From Janthinobacterium sp051380875 (GTDB lineage Bacteria; Pseudomonadota; Gammaproteobacteria; Burkholderiales; Burkholderiaceae_D): 64,000 nucleotides of DNA. Shown piece after piece: positions 33,641-43,562 of this stretch. A program made the translations under genes and the position numbers. The notes beneath the pieces are model-generated. The model was not told where the DNA came from and made no database searches. It saw nothing but the letters and a program-made list of their open reading frames with translations. The stretch is from positions 124,001-188,000 of the forward strand of contig NZ_JBNYXW010000009.1 of assembly GCF_051380875.1 (NCBI RefSeq), given 5' to 3'. Each line of letters begins with the position of its first letter. Positions within the stretch are counted from its first letter, which is position 1.

Positions 33641-34384
33641 ATGAAGAATAAAATGATTTTCGGCTTCCACGCCGTCACCTCGCGCCTGCGTCATGAAGCG
33701 TCGTCCGTGGAAGAAATTTTCGTCGATGCCAGCCGCGTCGACGGCCGCATGAAGGACATGATCGCCGCCGCCAAGTCGGCCGGCGTGCGCGTCATGCCCG
33801 TCGACTCCGCGCGTCTCGACAAGATCGTCGGCACGCGCCGTCACCAGGGCGTGATTGCCTTTGCCTCGCAACTGTCGCTGGCGCGTAATCTGGACGAATT
33901 GCTGGACGCCATCGATGGCCCGCCGCTGCTGTTGATACTCGACGGCATCACTGACCCGCACAACCTGGGTGCCTGCCTGCGCGTTGCCGACGGCGTCGGC
34001 GCACACGCCGTCATCGTGCCGAAGGACCGCGCCGTGGGCTTGAATGCCACGGCCGCCAAGGTTGCCAGCGGCGCCGCCGAAACCGTCCCGTACATCACCG
34101 TGACGAACCTGGCGCGCACCATGCGTGAATTGAAAGAGCGCGGCATCTGGCTGATCGGTACTTCGGACGATGGCGAAAAAGGCCTGTACGAAGCCGATTT
34201 CTCGGGTCCGACGGCCCTGGTCATGGGTTCCGAAGGCGAAGGCATGCGCCGTTTGACGCGCGATACCTGCGACATGCTCGTCAGCATCCCGATGTTCGGC
34301 TCCGTCGAGAGCCTGAATGTGTCGGTCGCTTCCGGCGTGTGCTTGTATGAAGCCCGCCGCCAGCGCATCGCCAAGGAAGGCTAA
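33641..34384 (+). CDS. rlmB: 23S rRNA (guanosine-2251-2'-O)-methyltransferase RlmB
   Basis: The SpoU/TrmH-type enzyme methylates G2251 in the peptidyl-transferase centre. The 247-residue protein has the N-terminal RNA-binding domain (IFGFHAVTSRLRH) and knotted methyltransferase motifs ILDGITDPHNLGACLRVADG, LVMGSEGEGMRRL and IPMFGSVESLNVSVASGVCLYE. It is paired with rnr as in E. coli, where both act in rRNA metabolism. A palindromic element and a terminator follow. Confidence 0.97.
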   Translation: MKNKMIFGFHAVTSRLRHEASSVEEIFVDASRVDGRMKDMIAAAKSAGVRVMPVDSARLDKIVGTRRHQGVIAFASQLSLARNLDELLDAIDGPPLLLILDGITDPHNLGACLRVADGVGAHAVIVPKDRAVGLNATAAKVASGAAETVPYITVTNLARTMRELKERGIWLIGTSDDGEKGLYEADFSGPTALVMGSEGEGMRRLTRDTCDMLVSIPMFGSVESLNVSVASGVCLYEARRQRIAKEG

Positions 34385-34396
34385 AAAACGTCCATG

Positions 34397-34470
34397 GCGG
34401 CGTTGCATTGCCTAGCCGTACATTTGTACTGTCTTCGGCAATGCGCCTAGCCCTGAACATTTTGTAGCGC
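34397..34470. repeat. Structured palindromic intergenic element after rlmB
   Basis: GCATTGCC (34405-34412) and GGCAATGC (34437-34444) form an 8-bp stem, extended by GGC/GCC with a 3-nt bulge. The loop contains GTAC-N4-GTAC (34418-34429), and CCTAGCC occurs on both sides (34411 and 34446 regions). This is the look of a dispersed extragenic palindrome. Only one copy is in the window, so repeat status is inferred. Confidence 0.45.
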
Positions 34471-34478
34471 TTCCCTGA

Positions 34479-34517
34479 TCGGCCGCCGCTCTGATGCCGG
34501 CGGCCGATTTGCTTTCC
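34479..34517 (+). terminator. Terminator of rnr-rlmB
   Basis: TCGGCCGCCG (34479-34488) and CGGCGGCCGA (34498-34507) form a perfect 10-bp stem with a 9-nt loop, followed by TTTGCTTT. It lies before the cysE start and argues against the upstream in-frame starts of that gene. Confidence 0.75.
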
Positions 34518-34577
34518 CCTCCAGCAATTCCCTACCGAATACGCTACCATTTGCGTTCCACCTTATCCGTTTTTATT

Positions 34578-35327
34578 ATGTTCCACCACCTGCGCGAAGA
34601 TATCAACAGCATTATTGAACGTGACCCGGCTGCCCGTAATGGCTGGGAGGTGCTGACCTGTTATCCTGGGCTGCACGCCATCATCATGCACGGCTGGGCA
34701 CACTGGTGCTGGCTGCGCGGGCTGAAGTGGGTAGGGCGCTTCATTTCCTATATTGCCCGCATCATCACGGGCATCGAAATCCATCCGGGCGCCATTATTG
34801 GCCGCCGCGTCTTCATCGACCATGGCTTCGGCGTGGTGATCGGCGAGACGGCCATTGTCGGCGACGACTGCACCATCTACCAGGGCGTGACCTTGGGCGG
34901 CACTTCGCTGCACAGCGGCACCAAGCGCCATCCGACCCTGGCGCGCGGCGTCATCGTCGGCGCCGGCGCGCAGGTGCTGGGCAGTTTTACGGTGGGCGAG
35001 TACGCCAAGGTGGGCTCGAACGCGGTGCTGCTGAAAGCCGTGCCAGCTGGCGGCACGGCCGTCGGCAACCCGGCGCACGTCGTGCAAAAAGATGTCAACG
35101 CCCTGCGCGAAGGCAGCACGGCGCACCTGTTCGCAGCCTATGGCGTGACGCCGAACGGCGACGATCCGCTGTCAAAGGCACTGCAGGGCTTGATTACGCA
35201 CGCCGTGGCGCAGGAACAGCGCATCGAAACCATCCTCGCCACCCTGAAGGCGGCGGGCATTTGCTGCCAGGCTGTGCCTGAATGTGATAAATTTGATTCG
35301 GAACAAATGAACAAGCTGGTGGACTGA
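34578..35327 (+). CDS. cysE: Serine O-acetyltransferase
   Basis: CysE acetylates serine with acetyl-CoA, the first step of cysteine synthesis. I start at ATG 34578 (MFHHLREDINSIIERDPAARN), which matches the short-form (EpsC-like) family start and lies after the rlmB terminator. The product is 249 residues. The left-handed beta-helix hexapeptides IHPGAIIGRRVFIDHGFGVVIGE and GVTLGGTSLHSGTKRHPTL carry the catalytic His and the CoA-contact loop. The tail is longer than in short-form relatives. Confidence 0.95.
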   Translation: MFHHLREDINSIIERDPAARNGWEVLTCYPGLHAIIMHGWAHWCWLRGLKWVGRFISYIARIITGIEIHPGAIIGRRVFIDHGFGVVIGETAIVGDDCTIYQGVTLGGTSLHSGTKRHPTLARGVIVGAGAQVLGSFTVGEYAKVGSNAVLLKAVPAGGTAVGNPAHVVQKDVNALREGSTAHLFAAYGVTPNGDDPLSKALQGLITHAVAQEQRIETILATLKAAGICCQAVPECDKFDSEQMNKLVD

Positions 35328-35358
35328 TAGCTGGCGGACTGACCAAAGAGGATGACGC

Positions 35359-36051
35359 ATGAGTACTGATGTAACTGCAGCAAGCACCGACAATCCTAAC
35401 CTGCTCGACCCATTCGAGATCCGCGTGCTGGCCGTGCTGGCCGAAAAGGAAGCGCTGACGCCGGACAGCTACCCGCTGTCGCTCAACGCGCTGACCAATG
35501 GCTGCAACCAGCTGTCCAGCCGCGACCCCGTCATGGCCCTCTCCGAGGAAACCGTGTATGACGTGCTGCAGCGCTTGATGCAGCGCAAATTCGTTAACGG
35601 CATCACGCAGGCTGGCGCCAGGGTCGCCAAGTACGAACACCGCATGCGCATCAAATGGTCGCTGGAGCAGGACAAGCTGGCCATCCTGGCGATATTGATG
35701 CTGCGCGGCTTGCAGACGGCGGGCGAAATCCGCAGCCGCAGCGGCCGCGTGCATGAATTCAAGTCGGTGGCCGAGGTGGAATCCGGCCTGCAATTCCTGA
35801 TCGATAAATACCCGCCGCTGGTGGCGAAATTGAACGTCGCGCCGGGCGCCAAGGAGCCGCGCTACGGCCATTTGCTAGGCGGTGCAGAAGCGCTGGCCCA
35901 AATCGAGACGGCGGCCGGCTACGTGGGCGCCGTCAGCGCGCCACAGCAGGGTAGCCGCGTGGCCCAGCTGGAACAGGAAGTGCTGCAACTGCGCAGCGAT
36001 TTCGATGGCTTGGCGGCGCAGTTCGAGGCGTTTCGCAAGCAGTTCGAGTAA
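35359..36051 (+). CDS. yceH: YceH family protein (DUF480)
   Basis: The 230-residue protein has two winged-helix domains typical of YceH: LDPFEIRVLAVLAEKEALTPDSYPLSLNALTNGCNQLSSRDPV, then ILMLRGLQTAGEIRSRSGRVHEF. A C-terminal coiled coil (LEQEVLQLRSDFDGLAAQFEAF) follows. The biochemical role is not established; the fold suggests DNA binding. An AGAGGATGACGC stretch precedes the ATG. It is convergent with the broken tla3 gene, 22 bp away. Confidence 0.92.
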   Translation: MSTDVTAASTDNPNLLDPFEIRVLAVLAEKEALTPDSYPLSLNALTNGCNQLSSRDPVMALSEETVYDVLQRLMQRKFVNGITQAGARVAKYEHRMRIKWSLEQDKLAILAILMLRGLQTAGEIRSRSGRVHEFKSVAEVESGLQFLIDKYPPLVAKLNVAPGAKEPRYGHLLGGAEALAQIETAAGYVGAVSAPQQGSRVAQLEQEVLQLRSDFDGLAAQFEAFRKQFE

Positions 36052-36073
36052 ACAGTAGCCTTTGTCGTGCCGC

Positions 36074-37812
36074 TCAATTTTCTGGATAATTCGCCGGATC
36101 GATGGCTGGCGCCACATGGTGGCGGAACACGTCGCCGCCATGTGGGTGTTTTTGCGTGCGGCGTTTTTCATCCGACGGTGGACTGATCAGCACGATCGAC
36201 GCTTCGTCCGGGTTGCGCAAGTTCACCGCCGCGCTGACGCCGCCATCGCGGTAGCTACCCATCACGCCGATAGCCATCTGCACGAACAGGGTGGCCGCGC
36301 CGTATTGCCCAGGCGTTGATCCGTATCGATCCACTGCGCCGTGTTGCCGCTGTCGAGTTCCGTGCCGCCATCTTGCGCGTGTTTTAACAAAGTCTTGTGC
36401 AGCGCCACCAGCTGCTCTGTGCTGCCGCCGGTGGCGGCGATCAGGCGCGCTGGCGCGGCGGGCTGTTCGGCTTCGGGCAGGTTGCGCAAGGCTTCCTGCC
36501 AGCCGGCAAGCAAGGCTTGCTCGCGCTGGTCGCGGCGCGTCAAGGGCTTGCCATCCTTGTCGAGCATCTTGACAAAAGTAGGCCGGTGGATGAAGCCGAA
36601 GGTCGGCAGGCGGTCGAGCTGCGCCAGCTGCTCCTTATTGAAGGGCAAGGGAAACCACGGCGTGGGCTGCCAGTCTTTCGGCGGATGGTAGGTCTTGTGC
36701 TGGAGCCTGTCGAACATGCTGAAGCTGCCTGTGCCACGGATATCGGGGCGTTGCGCGAATTGTGCTGCGACGGGCAGCCATTCGGCAACTAAAGGTGGCC
36801 GCTGCGTGATTGCCGTAGGATCACTTTCCAGGCGTGCCTGCGGCACGGTTCCCATCAATTCATAGTAAGCCAGGTACAGCCGCCGTGCCACGCCATAGGT
36901 GTTGAGGTCATCGACGCTGTCCTCGGGCGGTGCGTCATCGTATGCGAACTTCCGCACGGCCTCGATGCGCTCGCGCCGCGCCAGCACGAAGAGGGCGGAG
37001 GCGTCGGGCATTTCGGGCATATAGCGGCCGTCTTTAACGAGCGATGGCGATTCATTGGGCCGGTACAGATCGCGCGTGGGCGTGCTGTCTTCGGAGTTGA
37101 GCACGATGTACGGCACGTCGGGATGGGCGTCAAAAAAAGCGAACACGTCTTCCAGGATGCGGTCCGGGTGTTCGCTGAAGCGGCGCGCACCGGCAATGAA
37201 CAGATGCCAGTGCAGGCCGGAGGGTGCGGCGCCACCTGTTAAACCGATGAGTGGAGCATCTGGTTTGTCCACCATGCGCGAATTGAAGACAGGCGCTTCT
37301 GCATTGAAAACAGGAACACCGAAATACATGGGAATATACTTTGCCCCATTTTCCAGCGCGTCACCACCACGGCTCCCCGACATGCCAGACCTTTCCATGG
37401 CATCCCACGGGTATTTTTCCTTATCCTGTTCGCGGATGCTGGCATAGGCGTTTCCCTTCTGCAGCGCTTCCCACAACTTGCCCTGCCGATACTTGTCGAG
37501 GGTGACGCCGAGACCGATGACTTCCAGAACATACTCGCGTTTCTCCTGCTCGCTGGGAGCCGCCTGTTGTGCTTGCTGTTTTGCCACCGCCGCAGGCTTG
37601 GTAGAGTGCAACCAGCGTGAACCGAGTAATGTGGCCGCCACGATGGGCGGGATCAGCAAGAGCCATTGCAGGTGTTGCCATATTTTTCTGCTCATCGTGG
37701 ACTCCAGTAAGGAATGTGATTGACCGATCAATAAAGACCAAAGCAGTAGCAGTGCCATTGCACCAAGGCCAGCACCGAGCGGATACTTCAAGCGTGGAAG
37801 CAAGTTTTTCAT
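36074..37812 (-). pseudogene. T6SS lipase adaptor Tla3-like (DUF2875), frameshifted near the 3' end
   Basis: The main frame (37812 to about 36310) encodes a membrane-anchored protein: two N-terminal helices and a long soluble DUF2875-type part (SGLHWHLFIAGARRF, LYLAYYELMGTVPQARLESDP). At about 36305-36312 the frame is lost: after DQRLGNT it runs into a non-homologous tail RPPCSCRWLSA. The family ending GAATLFVQMAIGVMGSYRDGGVSAAVNL... continues in the next frame down to 36074. The offset equals one missing nucleotide. In Pseudomonas, Tla3 hands the lipase Tle3 to VgrG for type VI secretion. Here it overlaps the 3' end of the tle3-like gene by 4 nt. I treat it as a pseudogene; a sequencing error is the alternative. 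Confidence 0.8.
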
Positions 37813-40128
37813 TTTGGGATGTCATCGCTGGCTTTGTGGACGACTGGCGTGACGACCGATTCGGTGCGTCTGCCGGTCAAGGTTTCACATACGACGGTGG
37901 AGGGCAGGCCAGCGTGCAGGGCTGGTAGCCAGGCCGGGAGTACTCCCGAACTGTAGTAGTGAGCATTACCTTCGATAATTTGTCTGTGTTGCGTGGATTC
38001 AGCCGCCCAATAGATACCAAATTGCGTCAAGAACTCTTCCCATCCGAGGATGGATAGTCGCTTCGGAGCATAGATATTTCGTTGTAGGCGCCAATCCGCC
38101 ACCGCACACAAATACCGGTAAAACTTCGGATCACTGCTCGCCTTGCCCCCGCCGATTGCCACGTCATACGCCGTCACGTTGCGGTGGTTTTCCGCGTTGC
38201 CGATGATGGCGCCGTGGAAGGATTTGGGGCTGATTTCATGCTGCCAGCGCTGGCGCGCCTCGTTCGGGGGTTCCATGGGGTCGATGAATAGCAGGTCGCC
38301 ACCGCGCGGGTAGCGGGCGACGCGTTCGAGCTCGCGCCAGTCTCCCGGTTCCTTGCCCAGATTGAGGGCTTGCTCCACCTGTTTGTGCGCTGCCGGGCTG
38401 AAAGGACCATAGTTGTATTCCGATTTACGGTCATGCTGGGGGCGCGGATCATCGACGACTTTCCGCGGGAGTTTTCGCACGCCTTGCTTGCTGGTAATGG
38501 CGATGGCCGCATCGATGGGATCGACTTCCTCGCACGGACCTTGCTGGTCGCGCGGCAGCCTAGCCTGGATGGAATCCTTCGGGAACTGCGCGGGGTGGAT
38601 TTCGCCGCCATCCAGCACGGCCGCCCTGGGCACGCGCAGCGCTTCGCCGTTGATCGTGCGCAAGCCTTCGCGCCGGCCTGCTTCCGTTGAAAAGATATTC
38701 CATTTGCCCGACTTGACGGGCGGCCACGGCGCCTCGTCATGGTTGGCGCGGTGGCCCTGATTGGCGCCGGCCACGTGGGCGTGGTCATCCTCGCCGTCCA
38801 GGCGCAGCGCGAAGTCGTGCGGCGGCAAGCCCACCAGTACCGGGCCGCTGTTCTTTCCGGCCGCATCGAGGCGTTGCTTGTTGGTGAAGACGCGCTGGTA
38901 AAATCCCGCGCCCAATTCCTTCATGGGCTGGCGCCGCTGGAATTGCTTGTCCCACTGCGTGGGGCCATCGCCCCAGATGCTTTTGTCCGTCTTGCCCTCG
39001 GTTTTCGACAGGCCATGGCCATCGTGATAGTCGGGCACGCCTTGCCAGCCGATACCTTGCATATTGTCCAGCGCCACCGTCATGTCTTCGGGGCAAAAAT
39101 ACAGGTACACCTTGCCCCGGTTGTCGCGGTCCGCTTCTGCGCGCCACGCTGCGCCCGCCATGCCGTTGCAGACGGCGTGGTCCTTGATCTGCGCAAAGGC
39201 CGGTGTGGCGTGTTTTTTTGCCACCACGCCCTGCACGATCTGCACCAGCGTTTGCAGGCGTGCATGGAAGGTCTGGTGGTTGTTGATGGCCACGTATTGC
39301 TCGCGCATCGGCGCATCGTGGCCGCCGCCAAAGATGCGGCTCGCTTCCACGGTGCCGAAAAACATGCTGGTATCTTCCACCAAGCTGTAGGGCGGATGCG
39401 TGAGGATCAGCGTGTCGGCCGGGCGTTTTCCTTCGTCAAGCAGGAAGGCTTGCGCCAGCAGCGAGATCAAACAGCCCTGGCTGTGCGCGACGACGGAGAC
39501 CACCTCATTGCTGTCGTAGTCGCGGATCATGGCGATGAGCGCAGCCAGGCGCTTGGCCGCCAGCACGCATGTACATGCGTCCCGGCGCCGTCATCAAGGG
39601 GCGCACGGGGTCGCCGCCCACATCGCTCGGCGAAAACAGGCCCTTGTTCCACATGTCGGGCAGGGTGTTGGTGGCGTTGCCGAATGGGCCGCCGTTCTTC
39701 GACATATCCTTGTCCAGGCGGTTGCCGTAGCGGTCGATATTTTGGCCGTTGAGCACTTTGCTGGCGTTGCTGTTTTCGCGAAAGCCCCAGTAAAACGGGA
39801 TCACCGGGCTGTTGGTGGTGCCAGTCAGCTGGCGCTTGAAGTAGACGGCGTCCGGATCGGCTTCCAGCTTGTCCTTGTCGGCCGCCTGCGGCATGCGGTA
39901 CGCGGCGGGCGTGAAGACGTGGCCGCCGCCGTACATGCGCGTATCGAGTCCCTGGCACAGGCCCTGTTCAACGGCGCCGAAGCTGGTGCCGACGTCGTTG
40001 ACGCCGTGGATGACGATCACATTGCCCGGCAATTCCGGGCGGATGCGCACGATGGCGTTGCTCAGGCGCGCGCAATGAAGCAGGGCGTTACTCTTGCCGC
40101 TGATGTAGGGAAGTTTCGGATACGCCAT
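37809..40128 (-). pseudogene. T6SS phospholipase effector Tle3-like (alpha/beta hydrolase, DUF3274), frameshifted
   Basis: The N-terminal frame (40128 to about 39570) has PGNVIVIHGVNDVGTSFGAVEQGLCQGL and VIPFYWGFRENSN, the start of Tle3-type lipases. The C-terminal frame (about 39566 to 37809) resumes with LAAKRLAALIAMIRDYD and the nucleophile motif VVAHSQGCLISLLAQ, then a long DUF3274-type tail. The frames differ by one extra nucleotide at about 39566-39570, inside a perfect 16-bp palindrome (39565-39580). As written, the hydrolase is split before the catalytic Ser. No vgrG, immunity gene or T6SS core gene is nearby, so this is an orphan, probably decayed effector. Confidence 0.82.
39565..39580. 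repeat. Perfect 16-bp palindrome at the tle3 frameshift
   Basis: ACGCATGTACATGCGT equals its own reverse complement. The frame break of the tle3-like gene lies in one arm. Removing one C (or G on the other strand) restores the frame and leaves an imperfect palindrome. Confidence 0.85.
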
Positions 40129-40217
40129 CGCCGCTCCTTGCTGACCGGACAGGACAGTGTAGGGCGGCGGAATGACGGATCAATTGCGCTGAAACAAGGA
40201 GTTCGGCGATGCCGCGC

Positions 40218-41387
40218 CTAGCGCTCCCCCATCGACTCCGAAAATGTCTTGGCAATTGGTTTCGTCAAATAGCGCAGGACCGTCTTGCGCCCCGTGTTGA
40301 TTTCCACGGTGGCCGTCATGCCGGGCTGGATCAGGATCGGTTCGCCATTCTTGCCGATCAGGTTGCGCCCGCTGGTCTTGATTTGCACGCGGTAGTAGGG
40401 CTGTTCATTGCCCTTGTTGTCTTCGTTCAAAGTATCCGCGCTGATGTAGCTGACGGTGCCGCGCAGGCGGCCGTAAATGCCATAGTCGTAGGCGTCGAGT
40501 TTCACGGCTGTGGGCAGGCCGGGCTTGATGAAGGCAATATCGGCCGGTTTGACCTTCGCTTCGATGATCAGGTCGTCGTCGGTGGGCACGATTTGCAGGA
40601 TTTCCTCGCCCGGCTTGGCCACGCCGCCCAGGGTGGTGAGCCTGACGTTGCGCACGATGCCGTCGGTGGGCGCGTAGATGTCGGTCGAACCCAGCTGCTC
40701 CTTGCGCTGGGTGACCGTCTGCAGCACGCCGGCCAGGTCTTCCTGTGCTTTGACCAGGTCGGTCTGGCTGTCTTGCAGATACTTGTTGCGCCGGTTGGTG
40801 ATCTGCGCCTGGATGTCGACCACCTGCCGCCGCAGTTTGAGCACATCGGCGCGGCTCACATCTCCCGTTTCCAGCAGCGGCAAGTTCATCTCCAGCTCTT
40901 CCTTGATGAGTTTCATGGCGCTGTCCAGTGCGGCCACTTCGGCCTGCACGGCGCCCTGGCGCTTGCTGAACAGGGCCAGCTGGTTGGCGCGAAACTCGGG
41001 AAAGGCCTGCAACTCGGCGGGGAATTTCGGTGCGCCGCCAAATACCTCCGCCTGCAGGCGCGCCACGGCTGCCTTCAGCCCGGCCGCCTTGGCCGTGCTT
41101 TCCAGGTAGCTCGTCTCGGCGCGCGTGCGGTCGAAACGTGCCAGCAATGCGCCCTTTTTCACCACGCTGCCTTCATGCACGCGCAATTCGGCCAGCACGC
41201 CGCCATCGGCCACCTGGATGATCTGGTTGCGCGAACTGGCGATCACCTGGCCATTGGCGCGCGTGACCTGGTCCAGCTCCGCCCACGATGCCCAGGCGAT
41301 GACGCCTGCCAGCGCCGCCGCGCAGCCCCAGATCAGCACGCGTCCCCGTTTGGCTTCTTCTCTTGTCTCCACCTTGGCCAGTTTCAT
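40218..41387 (-). CDS. Type I secretion membrane fusion protein (HlyD family)
   Basis: This periplasmic adaptor links the ABC exporter to TolC. The 389-residue protein has one N-terminal membrane helix (RVLIWGCAAALAGVIAWASWAEL), a lipoyl-type half-motif (GQVIASSRNQIIQVADGGVLAELRVHEGSVVKKG), a long coiled-coil hairpin (about 105-240), then APTDGIVRNVRLTTLGGVAKPGEEILQIVP. The C-terminal end is typical of the type I secretion HlyD/LapC subgroup. It overlaps the exporter gene by 4 nt. It is the last gene of the secretion operon. Confidence 0.93.
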   Translation of the reverse strand: MKLAKVETREEAKRGRVLIWGCAAALAGVIAWASWAELDQVTRANGQVIASSRNQIIQVADGGVLAELRVHEGSVVKKGALLARFDRTRAETSYLESTAKAAGLKAAVARLQAEVFGGAPKFPAELQAFPEFRANQLALFSKRQGAVQAEVAALDSAMKLIKEELEMNLPLLETGDVSRADVLKLRRQVVDIQAQITNRRNKYLQDSQTDLVKAQEDLAGVLQTVTQRKEQLGSTDIYAPTDGIVRNVRLTTLGGVAKPGEEILQIVPTDDDLIIEAKVKPADIAFIKPGLPTAVKLDAYDYGIYGRLRGTVSYISADTLNEDNKGNEQPYYRVQIKTSGRNLIGKNGEPILIQPGMTATVEINTGRKTVLRYLTKPIAKTFSESMGER

Positions 41388-43534
41388 GCGACTGCTCCTT
41401 GCGCCACCGGCGCGGAGGCGGGGACGGGAGTTGGAGAGGGAGAAGGCACAGCCTGCGGCTTGCCCGATAGCTTGGCCAGCACGGCGTCGCGCGGGCCATC
41501 GAGCAGCACCCGCCCCGCCTGCAGCACCACCAGCCGGTCGAGCAGGGGCAAGAGGGCATTTTTGTGCGTGGTGGCGACCAGGGTCACGCCTTCGGCCGCC
41601 AGTTCGCCCAGCAGCCCCACGATGCGCGCCTCCGTCTTCGCATCCATGGCGCCCGTCGGCTCGTCGAGCAGCCAGATTCTTGGCTTGGCCAGCAGCAGCC
41701 GCGTGACGGCAATCAGCTGGCGCTGGCCGCCCGAGACGCCGCGTCCGCCCTCGGTAATGGCCAGCGCCAAACCGCGTGGCTGGCCGAGTATCAGTTCGAT
41801 CAGGCCCGTGCGTTTCGCCGCTGCCAAAATCGCTTCCTCGCCCGGATCGGCCAGCCCCAACAGCAGGTTGTCGCGCAGGCTGCCGCTGAACAGGCGCGTC
41901 TCTTGCGGCAGGTAGCCGATCATTTCACGCACCACGGGTGGCGCCAGCAAGGCCATGTCGACGTCGCCCAGGTAGACCTTGCCCTCGGCCGGCTGGTACA
42001 GGCCCGAGGCCAGTTTCAGCAGGGTGCTCTTGCCCGAGCCGATGGCGCCCACCAGGCCGACCCGTTCGCCGGGACGGATGGCAAGGCTTTCCACTTCCAG
42101 CGCCACTTTTTGCGCGCCGCCATACGTAAAACGGATGCGCTCGAAGCGCAAGCCGGTGTCGAGGCTGCGCGGCGTCAGCGCGAATTGCGCGTTGTCGGCT
42201 TCATTGGGCAGGCTGATGACTTGTTCCAGGCCGTCGATCGAGGCGCGCGCATGCGCCCACTGCACCATCACGGCGGGCAGCTGCACGATGGGCATCAGGG
42301 CGCGGTTGCTGATGATGGTGCAGGCCATCAGGGCGCCCATGGTCATCTGGTTTTCCGCCACGAACCAGGCGCCCATGGAGATGAGGGCGACATTGGTCAG
42401 CTGCTGGAAGGCGGCCGTGATGTTTTGCGACAGTGCCGCATAATCGCGGATATTCTGCTCGGCGTGGCTGGTCTCGGCCACCAGTTCGGCCCAGCGCGCC
42501 TGCATCATCCATTCGGCGCTGCTGCCCTTGAGGGTTTCGACGCCATCCACGGCTTCCACCAGCAGGCCAGCCTTGCGGTTGCTGGCATTGAGATTCTTGC
42601 GCGTGTGGTTCTGGATGGCGCGCTGGAACATCAGGCCGCACACCAGGGCCAGCGGCAGGGCCACCAGTGGCACCACCACCAACCAACCGCCGATGATGGT
42701 GATCATGGCGAGAAAAATCAGGGCGAAGGGCACGTCCGTCAGCACGAACAGGGACGTCGATGTCAACACGCCGCGCACCATTTCAAAGCCCTTCACTTGC
42801 GCCGCCAGGGTGCCGACGGAGGCGGGGCGTGCCTCCATGCGGATGCCCAGCATGCGCTGGAAAAACCACTCGGACAGCTCATGGTCGACATCGTTGCACG
42901 AATGGTCGACGATGCGGCTGCGTACCTGCTTGAGGATGAATTCCAGGCCGATCGACAGCGCCACGCCCACCACCAGCACCCACAGGGTATTGAAACTCTG
43001 GTTGGGAATCACGCGGTCGTACACCTGCATGGAAAACAGCGAGGTGGCCATGGTCAGCAAGGTCACCAGCGCGGTGGCCAGCACGGCGTCGACAAACACG
43101 CCTTTTTTCAGCCACAGGGCGTCGCGCACCAGGCCCAGGGCGCCGGGGCGCGCCGCGCTCTTTTCGGGACGGCGGGGCAGGCCCACGCAAGCCAGGCCGG
43201 CCAGCGAGGCCAGTTGCAAAGAGCGGCCATCGGCGCCTTCGCCGCGCCAGGCACCATCGGCGCCGCGCGACTGCAGCAAGCCCCAGCCGGTGCTGGCGCT
43301 GTAGACGGCGAACGGCAGCTCGCCCGGCGTCGGTTCGTGCAACTGGCGCGCCGCGCCTTCCAGCCCGGCCGCCTGCCAGGTCGTGGAGAGGACCACGCTG
43401 GGTGCGTCGTTGTCATCGACGTGTTCGAGCTGGCGCTGCAGGTCGGCCAGGCGGGCGGCGGCCAGGTGCTGGCCTGTCAGGCGCGCGGCCTGGCCTATGA
43501 GTGTCAGCAAGCCATGTTTGATGGAGGTATCCAC
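41384..43534 (-). CDS. Type I secretion ABC exporter (permease-ATPase, LssB/LapB-like)
   Basis: I choose GTG 43534 because AGGAG lies 7 nt upstream and it clears the tolC stop by 28 nt; the product is 716 residues. The N-terminal region (about 1-130) is a degenerate C39-like domain without an evident catalytic Cys. The membrane domain follows (about 150-430), starting LWLKKGVFVDAVLATALVTLLTMATSLFSMQVYDRVIPNQSF. The ATPase has Walker A GAIGSGKSTLLK, signature VSGGQRQLIAVTR and Walker B IWLLDEPTGAMDAKTE. This layout fits exporters of large adhesins. The obvious substrate is the 3019-residue protein encoded upstream. Confidence 0.94.
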   Translation of the reverse strand: MDTSIKHGLLTLIGQAARLTGQHLAAARLADLQRQLEHVDDNDAPSVVLSTTWQAAGLEGAARQLHEPTPGELPFAVYSASTGWGLLQSRGADGAWRGEGADGRSLQLASLAGLACVGLPRRPEKSAARPGALGLVRDALWLKKGVFVDAVLATALVTLLTMATSLFSMQVYDRVIPNQSFNTLWVLVVGVALSIGLEFILKQVRSRIVDHSCNDVDHELSEWFFQRMLGIRMEARPASVGTLAAQVKGFEMVRGVLTSTSLFVLTDVPFALIFLAMITIIGGWLVVVPLVALPLALVCGLMFQRAIQNHTRKNLNASNRKAGLLVEAVDGVETLKGSSAEWMMQARWAELVAETSHAEQNIRDYAALSQNITAAFQQLTNVALISMGAWFVAENQMTMGALMACTIISNRALMPIVQLPAVMVQWAHARASIDGLEQVISLPNEADNAQFALTPRSLDTGLRFERIRFTYGGAQKVALEVESLAIRPGERVGLVGAIGSGKSTLLKLASGLYQPAEGKVYLGDVDMALLAPPVVREMIGYLPQETRLFSGSLRDNLLLGLADPGEEAILAAAKRTGLIELILGQPRGLALAITEGGRGVSGGQRQLIAVTRLLLAKPRIWLLDEPTGAMDAKTEARIVGLLGELAAEGVTLVATTHKNALLPLLDRLVVLQAGRVLLDGPRDAVLAKLSGKPQAVPSPSPTPVPASAPVAQGAVA

Positions 43535-43562
43535 GCTGTCTCCTGTTTCTGTTCTGTTGGTG

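Noticed and set aside
37809..40128. Programmed ribosomal frameshifting as the cause of the split tle3-like gene
   Set aside because: No slippery heptamer or following pseudoknot was seen at the junction; a mutation within a palindrome explains it better.
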